A stretch of DNA of 64,000 nt from Chryseobacterium formosense (GTDB lineage: Bacteria > Bacteroidota > Bacteroidia > Flavobacteriales > Weeksellaceae). The number at the start of each line of letters is the position of its first letter. The first letter of the stretch is position 1. A program made the position numbers and the translations under genes. The notes beneath the pieces were generated by a model. It saw nothing but the letters and a program-made list of their open reading frames with translations. It was not told where the DNA came from and did no database searches. The DNA lies in NCBI RefSeq assembly GCF_900116415.1, contig NZ_FPAP01000007.1:55169-119168 (forward strand), written 5' to 3'. Below are positions 24,526-32,744 of the stretch, one piece after another.

Positions 24526-24930
24526 TTATTTACCGTCGAAGTTTTTTAATTCGTCTACCGAAATTCCGAATGCATCTGCATATTTTTTTAGGGTAGAATC
24601 GCTGAGTTTTTTAAAAATATTGGGTTTTGCGTGTCTTTTTACAGTCCATTGCCATTTGTCAACATAGGCTGCAAGAACCTGTAAATCCATTTTATTTAAT
24701 TCCATAAAATAGATAATCGGACTTACGATATTGTTGGCAACATTTTGTCTGGCTTCTTCAATACGCTCATTAATGAGCTCCATCGATTCTTCGAGCGCTG
24801 CTTTTTTGGCGTCCCAACCAATGCTGTTTGCTGTGGTGTAATTATCATTTTCATCGGTCACATACAACACTTCGGTCATATTGGCTGACTGTAAATTACT
24901 TTCGTCCTGAGGAAGATCTTGCTTTTTCAC
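24526..24930 (-). CDS. Small HTH-like protein upstream of the BtrH-like gene
   Basis: 134 residues, acidic N-terminal half with a helix rich in Glu (AALEESMELINERIEEARQNV) and a C-terminal part (about 80-134) whose spacing resembles an XRE-type helix-turn-helix: MDLQVLAAYVDKWQWTVKRH, then LSDSTLKKYADAFGISVDEL. It is the first gene of the leftward arm, 2 bases before the BtrH-like gene. It could be a cluster regulator or a protein that binds the acyltransferase; I cannot decide. No recognised domain name is claimed. Upstream DNA (24931-25050) has no clear promoter box. Confidence 0.7.
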   Translation of the reverse strand: MKKQDLPQDESNLQSANMTEVLYVTDENDNYTTANSIGWDAKKAALEESMELINERIEEARQNVANNIVSPIIYFMELNKMDLQVLAAYVDKWQWTVKRHAKPNIFKKLSDSTLKKYADAFGISVDELKNFDGK

Positions 24931-25045
24931 CCGAAAAAAATTCTGTTAATTATAGTCTTAATAATTGGCTAAAATAGTAAAAATGCAGGACATAGTATTA
25001 AGTGGGTTTTTGAGTTATTTTAAATTAAATACAGAGATTATTGTT

Positions 25046-25077
25046 AAAATAAAAGCGCAAAAGAAACTTTTGCGCTT
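25046..25077 (-). terminator. Rho-independent terminator after a small membrane protein gene
   Basis: Perfect 11-bp stem (AAGCGCAAAAG with CTTTTGCGCTT, loop of three) followed on the minus strand by TTTATTTT. Confidence 0.85.
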
Positions 25078-25098
25078 GGTCTTAATATTTTTTTAAAA

Positions 25099-25305
25099 TT
25101 AATTACGTATTTTCTGAAGCTTTTTGGCTAAAGAATTTGTTGTGAAATAGAATGTTGTTATTAGTAAAAATAAAATGCTCAGCATTGCAAAATATTCTGT
25201 AAATCTCATAGTCATACTTGGTTCTTTTGGATCGCCATCCATTAAAAAGCCGACAGTAGTAAGCATTGAGGATATAATAAAGATGGTTGAAATTTTCTTT
25301 TTCAT
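25099..25305 (-). CDS. Small two-helix membrane protein
   Basis: 68 residues starting MKKKIST. Two hydrophobic segments (about 5-22, ending VGFLM, and 38-56, EYFAMLSILFLLITTFYF) with a charged linker (DGDPKEPSM) and a Lys-rich tail are typical of a small bitopic or hairpin membrane protein. A good terminator follows directly. I do not recognise it. An overlapping frame on the same strand (25103-25339) is less gene-like (Asn/Cys/His-rich, no membrane pattern), so I took this one. Confidence 0.6.
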   Translation of the reverse strand: MKKKISTIFIISSMLTTVGFLMDGDPKEPSMTMRFTEYFAMLSILFLLITTFYFTTNSLAKKLQKIRN

Positions 25306-25368
25306 GGTGATTTTTTAAAGTTATGTTAAAACAACGCAAACTTTTATATTTTATTACATAAGTTTGAT

Positions 25369-25755
25369 TTACATCATAAAAATGTTAAACTTATGTCCGT
25401 CCGGATCAGCGAAAATAAAGCCATAATAGTTGTCACCAAATTCCTCAGGATTTGAGATTAATTTACCTTCGGAATTTTTAATTTTTTCTGACCATTGATC
25501 AACTTCTTCTTTAGTTTCTGCAGAAATGGTAAAGATAATTTCATTAGATGTTTCGGAATCTGATATTTCTAAACCCAAATTTTTACTTAAAACTTCTTTT
25601 TTGAAAAAGTGAATGATGAAATTGTTTTCTCCAAAGAAAAAGCTTGTAAGGTCGTCCGATCTTCCATTAGATTTAAAACCTAAAGCAGTGTAAAATTGTG
25701 TAGTACGTTCCAAATCTTCTACACCAAAATTTGCCCAGATGATATTTGATTTCAT
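25369..25755 (-). CDS. VOC superfamily protein (glyoxalase/bleomycin-resistance fold)
   Basis: 128 residues: WANFGVEDLERTTQFYTALGF at the start, FFFGENNFIIHFF in the middle and YYGFIFADPDGHKFNIFMM at the end, the paired beta-alpha-beta-beta-beta units of VOC proteins. Metal-ligand residues are partly present (Glu/His positions are not all conserved), so its chemistry is uncertain. It is a single gene between the pigment cluster and the M16 peptidase gene, divergent from the latter. A second VOC gene with little similarity lies at 47458-47862. Confidence 0.85.
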   Translation of the reverse strand: MKSNIIWANFGVEDLERTTQFYTALGFKSNGRSDDLTSFFFGENNFIIHFFKKEVLSKNLGLEISDSETSNEIIFTISAETKEEVDQWSEKIKNSEGKLISNPEEFGDNYYGFIFADPDGHKFNIFMM

Positions 25756-25900
25756 GTTTAAATTAATTAGGATTAATATTCAATTATCTGCAATTTTTGT
25801 TCCTTGAGAAAACAATTGTAATAGGTCATGAATTTATTGCTGTAATTTGTAACAATGTATATATATCAACCTACTAATATTACTACAACAATCAATTCAT

Positions 25901-28813
25901 ATGAAGAAATTTTTTATTTCGGTTTCGCTTTTTTGCACAATCATTGCAATGGCGCAGAAATTTGAGACACAAAAACAGACTGATGCGCAAGGATACAGCT
26001 TCGAGACTGTAAAAAATGATCAAGCGGGTGTAAGAGTTTACACCCTGAAAAACGGTTTGAAGGTATATCTTGCCAAAAACGATGATGCACCAAGAATTCA
26101 AACGTATATTCCGGTAAGAACAGGTTCTAATAACGATCCGAGTGATAATACAGGTCTTGCTCATTATTTGGAACACATGGTTTTCAAAGGAACTTCACAT
26201 TTGGGAACTCAGGATTGGGCAAAAGAAAAAGCTTTATTGACTCAGATTTCAGATCTTTACGAGCAGCACAAAGCTGAAAAAGATCCAGAGAAGAAAAGAG
26301 CACTTTATAAAAAAATTGACGAGGTCTCTCAGGAAGCTTCAAAATATGCGATTGCCAACGAATATGACAAGGCAATTTCTTCTCTGGGAGCAACAGGAAC
26401 TAATGCTCACACGTGGTTAGACGAAACAGTTTACAAAAACAATATTCCTTCAAACGAGCTTGAAAAATGGCTTAAAGTTGAAAAAGAGCGTTTTTCTGAA
26501 TTGGTTTTAAGACTTTTCCATACAGAATTGGAAGCGGTTTATGAAGAATTCAACAGAGCTCAGGATAACGACGGACGTTTGGTAAACTATGCATTAATGG
26601 ATGCGCTTTTCCCAAAACATCCGAATGGTCAGCAAACGACAATCGGAACTTCAGAGCATTTGAAGAGCCCTTCAATGCAGGCTATACACAAATATTTCGA
26701 TACATACTATGTTCCTAATAACATGGCAGTAGTTTTGGTTGGAGATTTAGATTTCGACAAAACGATTAAAATGGTTGATCAGTATTTCGGTTCATTCAAA
26801 TACAAAGAATTGCCGATGAAGAAAATGGTTTCAGAAGAGCCGATGACTTCTATTGTAACAAGAACAGTAAAAAGTCCGTCAACACCGAGAATGACCATGG
26901 CCTGGAGAACAGATTCAGACGGAACTCAGGAAGCAAGGCTTGCAAACGTAGTGGCTGAAATTTTAAGCAACAATGGGGATGCAGGTTTAATTGACCTTAA
27001 TATCAATCAAAGACAATCGACTTTGGGAGCAGGAGCTTATGCTTCGGCTTTGAAAACCTACGGTTCATTCAACATGTATGTTACTCCGAAAGAAGGGCAG
27101 AGCTTTGATTCAGCTAAAAAATTACTTTTAGACCAGATCGATTTGGTTAAAAAAGGTCAGTTCCCGGATTGGATGCTAAAGGCAATCGTGAACGATATGA
27201 AAGTTCAGCGTATGAAAATGTGGGAAACAGCAGATGGTTTGGCAACTACGCTTTATGGTAATTATATCAGTGGAAGAACTTGGGAAGATGAGCTTGATGA
27301 CATCAACAAATATGAGAAAATTACAAAAGCGGATGTTGTAAAATTTGCGAATGATTTCTTTAAAAATAATTATGCTGTTGTTTACAAAGAAAAAGGCGTA
27401 AATGATAAGCTCGTTCGTGTAGAAAACCCGGGGATTACACCAATTAAACTAAACAGAGAGGTGCAGTCTCCTTTCCTTAAAGATATTTTAGGGACAAAAG
27501 TTGCGGATATTAAGCCTCAGTTCATAGATTACAAGACGGCGATTGCAACGACTCAGATTAAAGATAAAAAAGTAAGCTTCGTTGCCAATAAATACAACAA
27601 AGTAGCTCAGGTAGCTTATATTTTCCCTTTCGGAACAGATAATGACAAAGAGCTTTCTTTAGGAGTAAGTGTTTTACAGTATTTAGGAACTGATAAATAC
27701 ACTCCGGAGCAATTGAAAGAAGAATTCTACAAATTAGGAATTTCAAATAGTTTCAGAACGACAAATGATCAGACTTTCATTACTTTAACCGGTCTTGAAG
27801 GAAACATGAAGAAAGGTATTGAGCTGTTGAACCACTGGCTGAAAAATGTAAAAGCAGATCAGGAAATCTACAACCAGACCGTAAAAACAATTCTTGAATC
27901 GAGAGATGTTGCCAAAAAGGATAAGAACAGAATTATGGCAGCGCTTTCCAACTATGCTAAATATGGAAAAGATTCTAGAATGACGGATATTATTTCTAAA
28001 GACAGGCTTCAGAATATCAACGTTACTGAGTTGATGTCGAAGATCAAAACATTAAATAATTATCCTTACGAAGTTTTCCTTTACGGAGAAAACCAAAGCG
28101 ATCTTGAAAAAGCGGTAAAACCATTTATTGCCAACGCAACTCTACAGCCTGCGAAAGCTAAAGAATATGCTGAGCCAACAACAGGCGGAACGGTTTACTT
28201 TGCAAACTACGACATGGTGCAAATGGAAATGGCCAAAGTAGCAAAAGGAAGCAATGTAAATCTTGCCAACTTCGGTAAAGCAAATGTTTTCAACGAATAT
28301 TTCGGAAGAGGATTGTCTTCTATCGTATTCCAGGAGATCAGAGAAAGTAAGTCTTTAGCGTATTCTGCGTATGTTTCTTACGCTAATGCTTCAGAGAAGG
28401 GCCATGCAAACTACATCACGAATTATATCGGAACGCAATCTAACAAATTGCCTTTAGCAGTGAATGCAATGAATGAATTGATGGCGCAGCTTCCGCAAAT
28501 TCCGGCTCAGTTTGAAAACTCTAAAGGCTCGGCTTTAAAGCAAATTGCATCCAACAGAATCAACAGAACCAACATTTTCTACAACCAAATGGCATTGAAG
28601 AAATTGGGAGTTGACTATGACATCAGAAAAGATATTTATGCTGAAATTCAGAATTTAACTTTGCCTCAGCTGACTAATTTCTACAATACCGATATTAAGC
28701 CTGTACAATACAATACGGCAATCATCGGGAAAAGAGAAAACCTGAATATGGAATCTATCAACAAGATGGGAACATTTAAAGAAGTGACTTTAGAAGAAAT
28801 CTTCGGATATTAA
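25901..28813 (+). CDS. M16 family zinc peptidase, secreted
   Basis: 970 residues with a signal peptide (residues 1-19, ending IAMAQ). LAHYLEHMVFKGT holds the inverted zinc motif HxxEH (His88, Glu91, His92), with the third ligand Glu expected in ELEAVYEEFNRAQD. A second, inactive M16 half spans roughly 480-970, so the protein is the full two-module, pitrilysin/insulinase-like form. The long insertion after the zinc site (LLTQISDLYEQHKAEKDPEKK) is usual for Bacteroidota members. It stands alone between the two parts of the flexirubin locus and is probably a periplasmic oligopeptidase unrelated to pigment synthesis. Confidence 0.93.
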   Translation: MKKFFISVSLFCTIIAMAQKFETQKQTDAQGYSFETVKNDQAGVRVYTLKNGLKVYLAKNDDAPRIQTYIPVRTGSNNDPSDNTGLAHYLEHMVFKGTSHLGTQDWAKEKALLTQISDLYEQHKAEKDPEKKRALYKKIDEVSQEASKYAIANEYDKAISSLGATGTNAHTWLDETVYKNNIPSNELEKWLKVEKERFSELVLRLFHTELEAVYEEFNRAQDNDGRLVNYALMDALFPKHPNGQQTTIGTSEHLKSPSMQAIHKYFDTYYVPNNMAVVLVGDLDFDKTIKMVDQYFGSFKYKELPMKKMVSEEPMTSIVTRTVKSPSTPRMTMAWRTDSDGTQEARLANVVAEILSNNGDAGLIDLNINQRQSTLGAGAYASALKTYGSFNMYVTPKEGQSFDSAKKLLLDQIDLVKKGQFPDWMLKAIVNDMKVQRMKMWETADGLATTLYGNYISGRTWEDELDDINKYEKITKADVVKFANDFFKNNYAVVYKEKGVNDKLVRVENPGITPIKLNREVQSPFLKDILGTKVADIKPQFIDYKTAIATTQIKDKKVSFVANKYNKVAQVAYIFPFGTDNDKELSLGVSVLQYLGTDKYTPEQLKEEFYKLGISNSFRTTNDQTFITLTGLEGNMKKGIELLNHWLKNVKADQEIYNQTVKTILESRDVAKKDKNRIMAALSNYAKYGKDSRMTDIISKDRLQNINVTELMSKIKTLNNYPYEVFLYGENQSDLEKAVKPFIANATLQPAKAKEYAEPTTGGTVYFANYDMVQMEMAKVAKGSNVNLANFGKANVFNEYFGRGLSSIVFQEIRESKSLAYSAYVSYANASEKGHANYITNYIGTQSNKLPLAVNAMNELMAQLPQIPAQFENSKGSALKQIASNRINRTNIFYNQMALKKLGVDYDIRKDIYAEIQNLTLPQLTNFYNTDIKPVQYNTAIIGKRENLNMESINKMGTFKEVTLEEIFGY

Positions 28814-28836
28814 TTTTCATTAATATAAATTGTTTG

Positions 28837-28866
28837 AAGTGAGGCAGAAATGTCTCACTTTTTTGT
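28837..28866 (+). terminator. Rho-independent terminator after the M16 gene
   Basis: 10-bp stem (AAGTGAGGCA with TGTCTCACTT, one G-T pair) closed by a GAAA tetraloop and followed by a T-run. Confidence 0.9.
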
Positions 28867-28897
28867 TCAAGATCAAAAATTGATTTTTTTTGATGTC

Positions 28898-28934
28898 ATA
28901 GCCGTGTCAAGGTTTTAAACCTTAACACGGCTAT
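28898..28934. repeat. TGTCAAGG-type long palindrome between convergent genes
   Basis: ATAGCCGTGTCAAGGTTT and its near-perfect complement form a hairpin of about 18 bp with one C-A mismatch. It may end the leftward TPR gene. The core resembles the palindrome at 47359-47389. Confidence 0.75.
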
Positions 28935-28964
28935 TTAATTCCTTTTTAAAATAGGAACTTTTAA

Positions 28965-30212
28965 TTAAAATAATTTCTCCCAGGCTTTCTGAAACTTTTC
29001 AGTATAAATATAATGTTCCTTTATGAGTTCTTTCAAAAGGTTTTTTGAAGGTTTGTAATCGGTATTTTCTGTTATTTTAGAAAGTATTTTTGTTTTTTGA
29101 GCTTTATTTTTTTCTTCATTATAGATGACAGCAAGCCCAATAAGAATATCGATTTCTTTTGGATCTATTGCCAATGCTTTTTCAAAATAAGCTTTCGCTT
29201 TGACAGTATTTCCAAGGTCAAAATATCCATAAGCTGCATTAGTGATTACAGATGTGTTTTTGGGGTCTTTGATTAATGCAATTTCATAATTTTCAACGGC
29301 TTCTTTAGATTTTCCCTGCATTTGATAAGTGTTGCCGAGATTGGCATAAATGTATGGATCGTTGTTTCCTAAAGCGAGTATCTTCAGGAGGTCTTTTCTT
29401 GCATTTTCATAATCTTTAGCTTGGAAATAAATACTGAAACGGTTTTCATAATAGGAAGGCTCATCAGACTTAATTTCAATAGCCTTATTAAGATCCTGTA
29501 ATGCTAGTTTTAGGTCTCCGGTTTCCTGATAAATAAGACCTCTGTTATTGTAATACATAGAACCAGAATCTTTTTGATTAATGGCTTCGGTAAGCAATGC
29601 TTTTGCCTTTTCGTGGTTTTTTGCTCTTTCGAAAGGTAATGAAAAGTAAAAGTAAACATCATGAAGAAATTGATTGTCCGAATTTTCCTTAATTCCTGGT
29701 AAAGCTTTTTCAAAAACAGGATAAAGATTGATCATCTCCTGATCAAGTCGCTTTTCATTCAGCAATTTCAGGTAATTATTATAGTACCGGTCATTGGTTT
29801 GGTCTAAAGCTATCATCTTGCGGTAATCCTGAAGTGCTTTTTCAGGTTCAAAATCAAAATAATAAGTGTTGCCTCTTATTTCATAAAATTTAGCATCTTT
29901 AGGATTAAGAGAAATAGCATAAGTAGCAGTTTCTATAATTTCTTTATTCCTTTTAAGTTTAATAAGAATATAACATTTCAGATCATAAAAATCGATCTTT
30001 CGCTTATCAAGCTTAATGGCGGCATTAATTTTTTCCAACGCAAGATCATATTCTTCAGACTGATAAAGTTCGTAAGCCTCTTCATAAAGCTGAGAGCCGT
30101 CGTTGATAACTGCTGCCTTCATATTTGACTGCAAAGCAACTGGCGCAGCTTTCTCCTGAGCAAAAGAAAATAACGCAGTAAAGGGTAAAATAAAGAAAAA
30201 TATTTTTTTCAT
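28965..30212 (-). CDS. Secreted TPR repeat protein
   Basis: 415 residues with a signal peptide (MKKIFFFILPFTALFSFAQ) and about nine tandem 34-residue TPR units from residue 35 onward (for example YYNNRGLIYQETGDLKLALQ and YIYANLGNTYQMQGKSKEAV). TPR arrays bind other proteins, so it is probably a periplasmic scaffold; the partner is unknown. The last 40 residues are Lys-rich and not TPR-like. It faces the M16 gene and is preceded at 39 bases by a small hypothetical gene in the same direction. Confidence 0.9.
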   Translation of the reverse strand: MKKIFFFILPFTALFSFAQEKAAPVALQSNMKAAVINDGSQLYEEAYELYQSEEYDLALEKINAAIKLDKRKIDFYDLKCYILIKLKRNKEIIETATYAISLNPKDAKFYEIRGNTYYFDFEPEKALQDYRKMIALDQTNDRYYNNYLKLLNEKRLDQEMINLYPVFEKALPGIKENSDNQFLHDVYFYFSLPFERAKNHEKAKALLTEAINQKDSGSMYYNNRGLIYQETGDLKLALQDLNKAIEIKSDEPSYYENRFSIYFQAKDYENARKDLLKILALGNNDPYIYANLGNTYQMQGKSKEAVENYEIALIKDPKNTSVITNAAYGYFDLGNTVKAKAYFEKALAIDPKEIDILIGLAVIYNEEKNKAQKTKILSKITENTDYKPSKNLLKELIKEHYIYTEKFQKAWEKLF

Positions 30213-30251
30213 ATTTAAATTGTGTTTGGTTAATGAATAGAAGGATGTTGC

Positions 30252-30518
30252 TTATTGTCTCTTGAATTTCAATTGTATCAGGACATATATTTCATTTTTT
30301 TGCAGATCGTTGCACCATGTTTTATCGCCTACGATTGCGTTGTTGTATAAATTCAGTTGTTCCATATTTTCTACATATTCTATTCTCTCAGAAGTCTGAT
30401 ATTTGAAAAAAGACAACAAATTTACCTCGTCACCTATTTGAGGAACTACAGGAAACTCGACAGAATTTTCAAATTCAAATTCAACATCGTATGAATAGAA
30501 TCTTACTTTTACGCTCAT
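30252..30518 (-). CDS. Small conserved-looking hypothetical protein
   Basis: 88 residues, no signal peptide or membrane segment. Alternating hydrophobic strands (KVRFYSYDVEFEFENSVEF, VPQIGDEVNLLSFF, EIYVLIQLKFKR) suggest a small all-beta fold. I do not recognise it. It lies between the TPR gene (39 bases downstream) and the terminator of the flexirubin dar operon, so it probably starts its own or the TPR transcript. Confidence 0.65.
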   Translation of the reverse strand: MSVKVRFYSYDVEFEFENSVEFPVVPQIGDEVNLLSFFKYQTSERIEYVENMEQLNLYNNAIVGDKTWCNDLQKNEIYVLIQLKFKRQ

Positions 30519-30552
30519 AATATTATTTTCACCAAATATAGAATTTATTCCA

Positions 30553-30580
30553 TAAAAAAAGCCAACTTCAAAGCTGGCTT
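30553..30580 (-). terminator. Rho-independent terminator of the dar operon
   Basis: On the minus strand a 9-bp stem (AGCCAGCTT with AAGTTGGCT, one G-T pair) is followed by seven T. It lies 22 bases after the last gene of the leftward operon 37355-30602. Confidence 0.85.
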
Positions 30581-30601
30581 CTATATTTTATATTAAAATT
30601 T

Positions 30602-31045
30602 TTAAGACTCAATTTCCTGAATGAATAAACTGATTTCTGTTCGGATTAATAATTCGTTATCCAAAAAAGTTTCGCAGAAAATCTGGCAGATATTTTCGTA
30701 TTTCGAGATCAGAGAAGCTTTAGATATAATTTTATCGCCGACTTTTGGAGAACCAAAGACTTCAATTTTTTTGATGTTGGTGATAAAACCTATTACTTTC
30801 GTATTCGATTCAGGATTTTCGAAAAAACTCTGTCCGAGAATTGAAGATGAGGTTTGTGCGGAATGCTCAATCAATCCTGCTTCTACAAAATGATCGTTAT
30901 AAACAAAAATATTATCTGAAGTAATCTCAAAAGAAGTAATCACTTTCTCGGGCGTAAGCTCAAGAATATAATCTACCATCAGCATCGGTTCGCGATGAGG
31001 TAAAAAATTGTGGATATTGATGAGATTTTCTTCTTTTAACTCCAT
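30602..31045 (-). CDS. Hotdog-fold dehydratase-like protein A (flexirubin)
   Basis: 147 residues with FabZ-like order: an N-terminal FLPHREPMLMVDYIL strand, NIFVYNDHFVEAGLIEHSAQ in place of the GHFPxxPxxPG active-site loop, and a beta-rich C-terminal half. The FabZ signature is not conserved (DHFVEAGLIEH), so it is either a divergent dehydratase or a non-catalytic partner. A paralogue with the same loop pattern (HEGVFQASGLIEHQAQ) is at 31172-31603, 126 bases upstream. Both follow darB and darA, hence a role in making or handling the 3-hydroxy or 3-keto acyl chain of the resorcinol half, or in polyene dehydration, is inferred. Confidence 0.8.
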   Translation of the reverse strand: MELKEENLINIHNFLPHREPMLMVDYILELTPEKVITSFEITSDNIFVYNDHFVEAGLIEHSAQTSSSILGQSFFENPESNTKVIGFITNIKKIEVFGSPKVGDKIISKASLISKYENICQIFCETFLDNELLIRTEISLFIQEIES

Positions 31046-31171
31046 TTAATTATATTTAAATCAAACGTGTTTTTTAAAATAAACTTGGCTTGATTTTGAT
31101 TTTTTCTGCTTATAAATATTCAGCATAGGTTCAAGTTGGCTCTTTTTACTTTTGCCTTTTTTCTTAAAAAC

Positions 31172-31603
31172 CTATTTCACTACCGTTTTCATTTCGGACT
31201 TGGCAATGATTTTATCATTAATTTTTGTAATGATTTCAACCAAAGTTACTCCCATCATTTCGTTAATAATGTTCACTTCAGAAATCAGCTGATCTCCCGT
31301 TTTCGGTAAAATTTCAGCTTCAAAAGTTTTAATGGCTCCAATGTATCCTGTCGGAGCTTTTTTTCCTAAAAGATAAAATTTATATCCGGTGTGAAGTGCC
31401 ACACTCTGCGCCTGATGTTCAATTAAACCCGAAGCCTGAAAAACTCCTTCATGTACAAAAATATTGTCTTCTTCTATTTCAAATCCTGAAACAAGGCGCT
31501 CTTCAGAATATTCTGAAATTCCGCTCACCATTACGAATGGAAATTTTTGCGGAATAAGACTTTTAACAAAATTCTGGTCAGAAGTTGGAAGTGTATTTTC
31601 CAT
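31172..31603 (-). CDS. Hotdog-fold dehydratase-like protein B (flexirubin)
   Basis: 143 residues from ATG 31603, whose first base overlaps the darB stop (TAATG), so translation is coupled to darB. LIPQKFPFVMVSGISEYSEE at the start and NIFVHEGVFQASGLIEHQAQ in the centre align with the paralogue at 30602-31045. It lacks the FabZ GHFP His but keeps a His and Glu in GLIEHQAQ. This pairing of two diverged hotdog proteins beside DarB suggests a heteromer. Function is inferred only. Confidence 0.8.
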   Translation of the reverse strand: MENTLPTSDQNFVKSLIPQKFPFVMVSGISEYSEERLVSGFEIEEDNIFVHEGVFQASGLIEHQAQSVALHTGYKFYLLGKKAPTGYIGAIKTFEAEILPKTGDQLISEVNIINEMMGVTLVEIITKINDKIIAKSEMKTVVK

Positions 31604-32742
31604 TATACAACGGTTAATAAAGAGCAAGAATAAGCAAATCTTCCGCTTTCAGGGACGCAAAGCATAATTCGCTCTCCTTTTTTAAGCTTTCCGGAATTCA
31701 TCAATTGTTCTACAGCGATAAAGATCGATCCTGCTCCGATGTTTCCGACTTCCGAAAGGTTGTAGAACCATTTTTCCCAAGGGAAATCGAGACCTACTTT
31801 AGCAAACTCATCTTTTAGACCTTCTTTAAAATAACCAGAAGAAATATGTGCCAAAACATGGTCGATAGAATCCGGATCAAGGTCATGCTTGGTAAATGAA
31901 GCTCTTAAACTTTGTGCACCTTTCACCAAAATATACTGATCTAAAAGTTTGGTATCCTGTTTTAAAGCAAAAATAGACTGGTTCAGCCATTCTTCAGCAG
32001 GATATTCTGCCCATGATTTCAAGCTTCCATCCTCCTGCTTTTCACAGCCTGAATACATGCAAGCTTCAATTTCGTGTGCGTAAGAATAAAAATCAATCCA
32101 TTCGATTTTCAGAGACGTCTCGTTTTCTCTTGGTTTATTTTCCAATAAGAAAGCTCCGGCTCCGTCAGAAAGCATCCATCTCAAAAATTCTCTTTTGAAA
32201 GCTACAATCGGTCTTTCTTCCAGAAGTTTTAAGTTTTCTGCTTCGTGGTTAAACTTATCGGCAGTCATCCAAGCAGACATTCTTTCAGAACCTACACAGA
32301 CTGCATTATCTTTAATACCAGCTTTTACATTAAGGAATCCATAATTCAAAGCATTCATTCCTGAATTACAAAGTCCGGTTGATGTATTAATTTCAACAGA
32401 TTTTCCGATGTTCAGTTCACCATGTACCATTGATGCATGAGAAGGCTGGATCTGGTCTGCAGAAGTTGTTCCACAAGAAAGCAATTCCATATCTTCTTTT
32501 TTGAAATTTTCATCGAAAAGCCCTTCAATTGCTTTTGCTGTAATCTGCGCATTGGTATGTGTAGATTTTCCGTTTTTATCTAAAGCGTAATATCTGGTTT
32601 TAATTTTATTATTTCTTAGAATCAGTGCTTTTGCTTTTGACGGTTTGTCATTTATATAGCCAAGATACGTTTCCATTTCGTCATTAGAAACCGGTTCATT
32701 CGGCAAGTATGTTGAAGCTTTTGTTATAAATACGTCGTACAT
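31603..32742 (-). CDS. darB: DarB-type ketosynthase III (dialkylresorcinol synthase)
   Basis: 379 residues, thiolase fold of the KAS III kind: Cys125 in TSTGLCNSGMN, His in DHVLAHISSG and Asn in VGNIGAGSIF form the catalytic triad. In the characterised dialkylresorcinol pathway DarB condenses two 3-ketoacyl chains (Claisen condensation followed by Michael addition) to a cyclohexanedione. Its partner DarA is encoded 2 bases upstream, which supports the name. It would thus make the lipid half of flexirubin. A housekeeping FabH is unlikely: it lacks the FabH-type N-terminal GIGSYLP and sits in this operon. Confidence 0.88.
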   Translation of the reverse strand: MYDVFITKASTYLPNEPVSNDEMETYLGYINDKPSKAKALILRNNKIKTRYYALDKNGKSTHTNAQITAKAIEGLFDENFKKEDMELLSCGTTSADQIQPSHASMVHGELNIGKSVEINTSTGLCNSGMNALNYGFLNVKAGIKDNAVCVGSERMSAWMTADKFNHEAENLKLLEERPIVAFKREFLRWMLSDGAGAFLLENKPRENETSLKIEWIDFYSYAHEIEACMYSGCEKQEDGSLKSWAEYPAEEWLNQSIFALKQDTKLLDQYILVKGAQSLRASFTKHDLDPDSIDHVLAHISSGYFKEGLKDEFAKVGLDFPWEKWFYNLSEVGNIGAGSIFIAVEQLMNSGKLKKGERIMLCVPESGRFAYSCSLLTVV

Positions 32743-32744
32743 TT

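Noticed and set aside
25103..25339. 78-codon frame overlapping the small membrane protein
   Set aside because: It has no signal or membrane pattern, while the chosen frame has two membrane segments and a terminator right after it.
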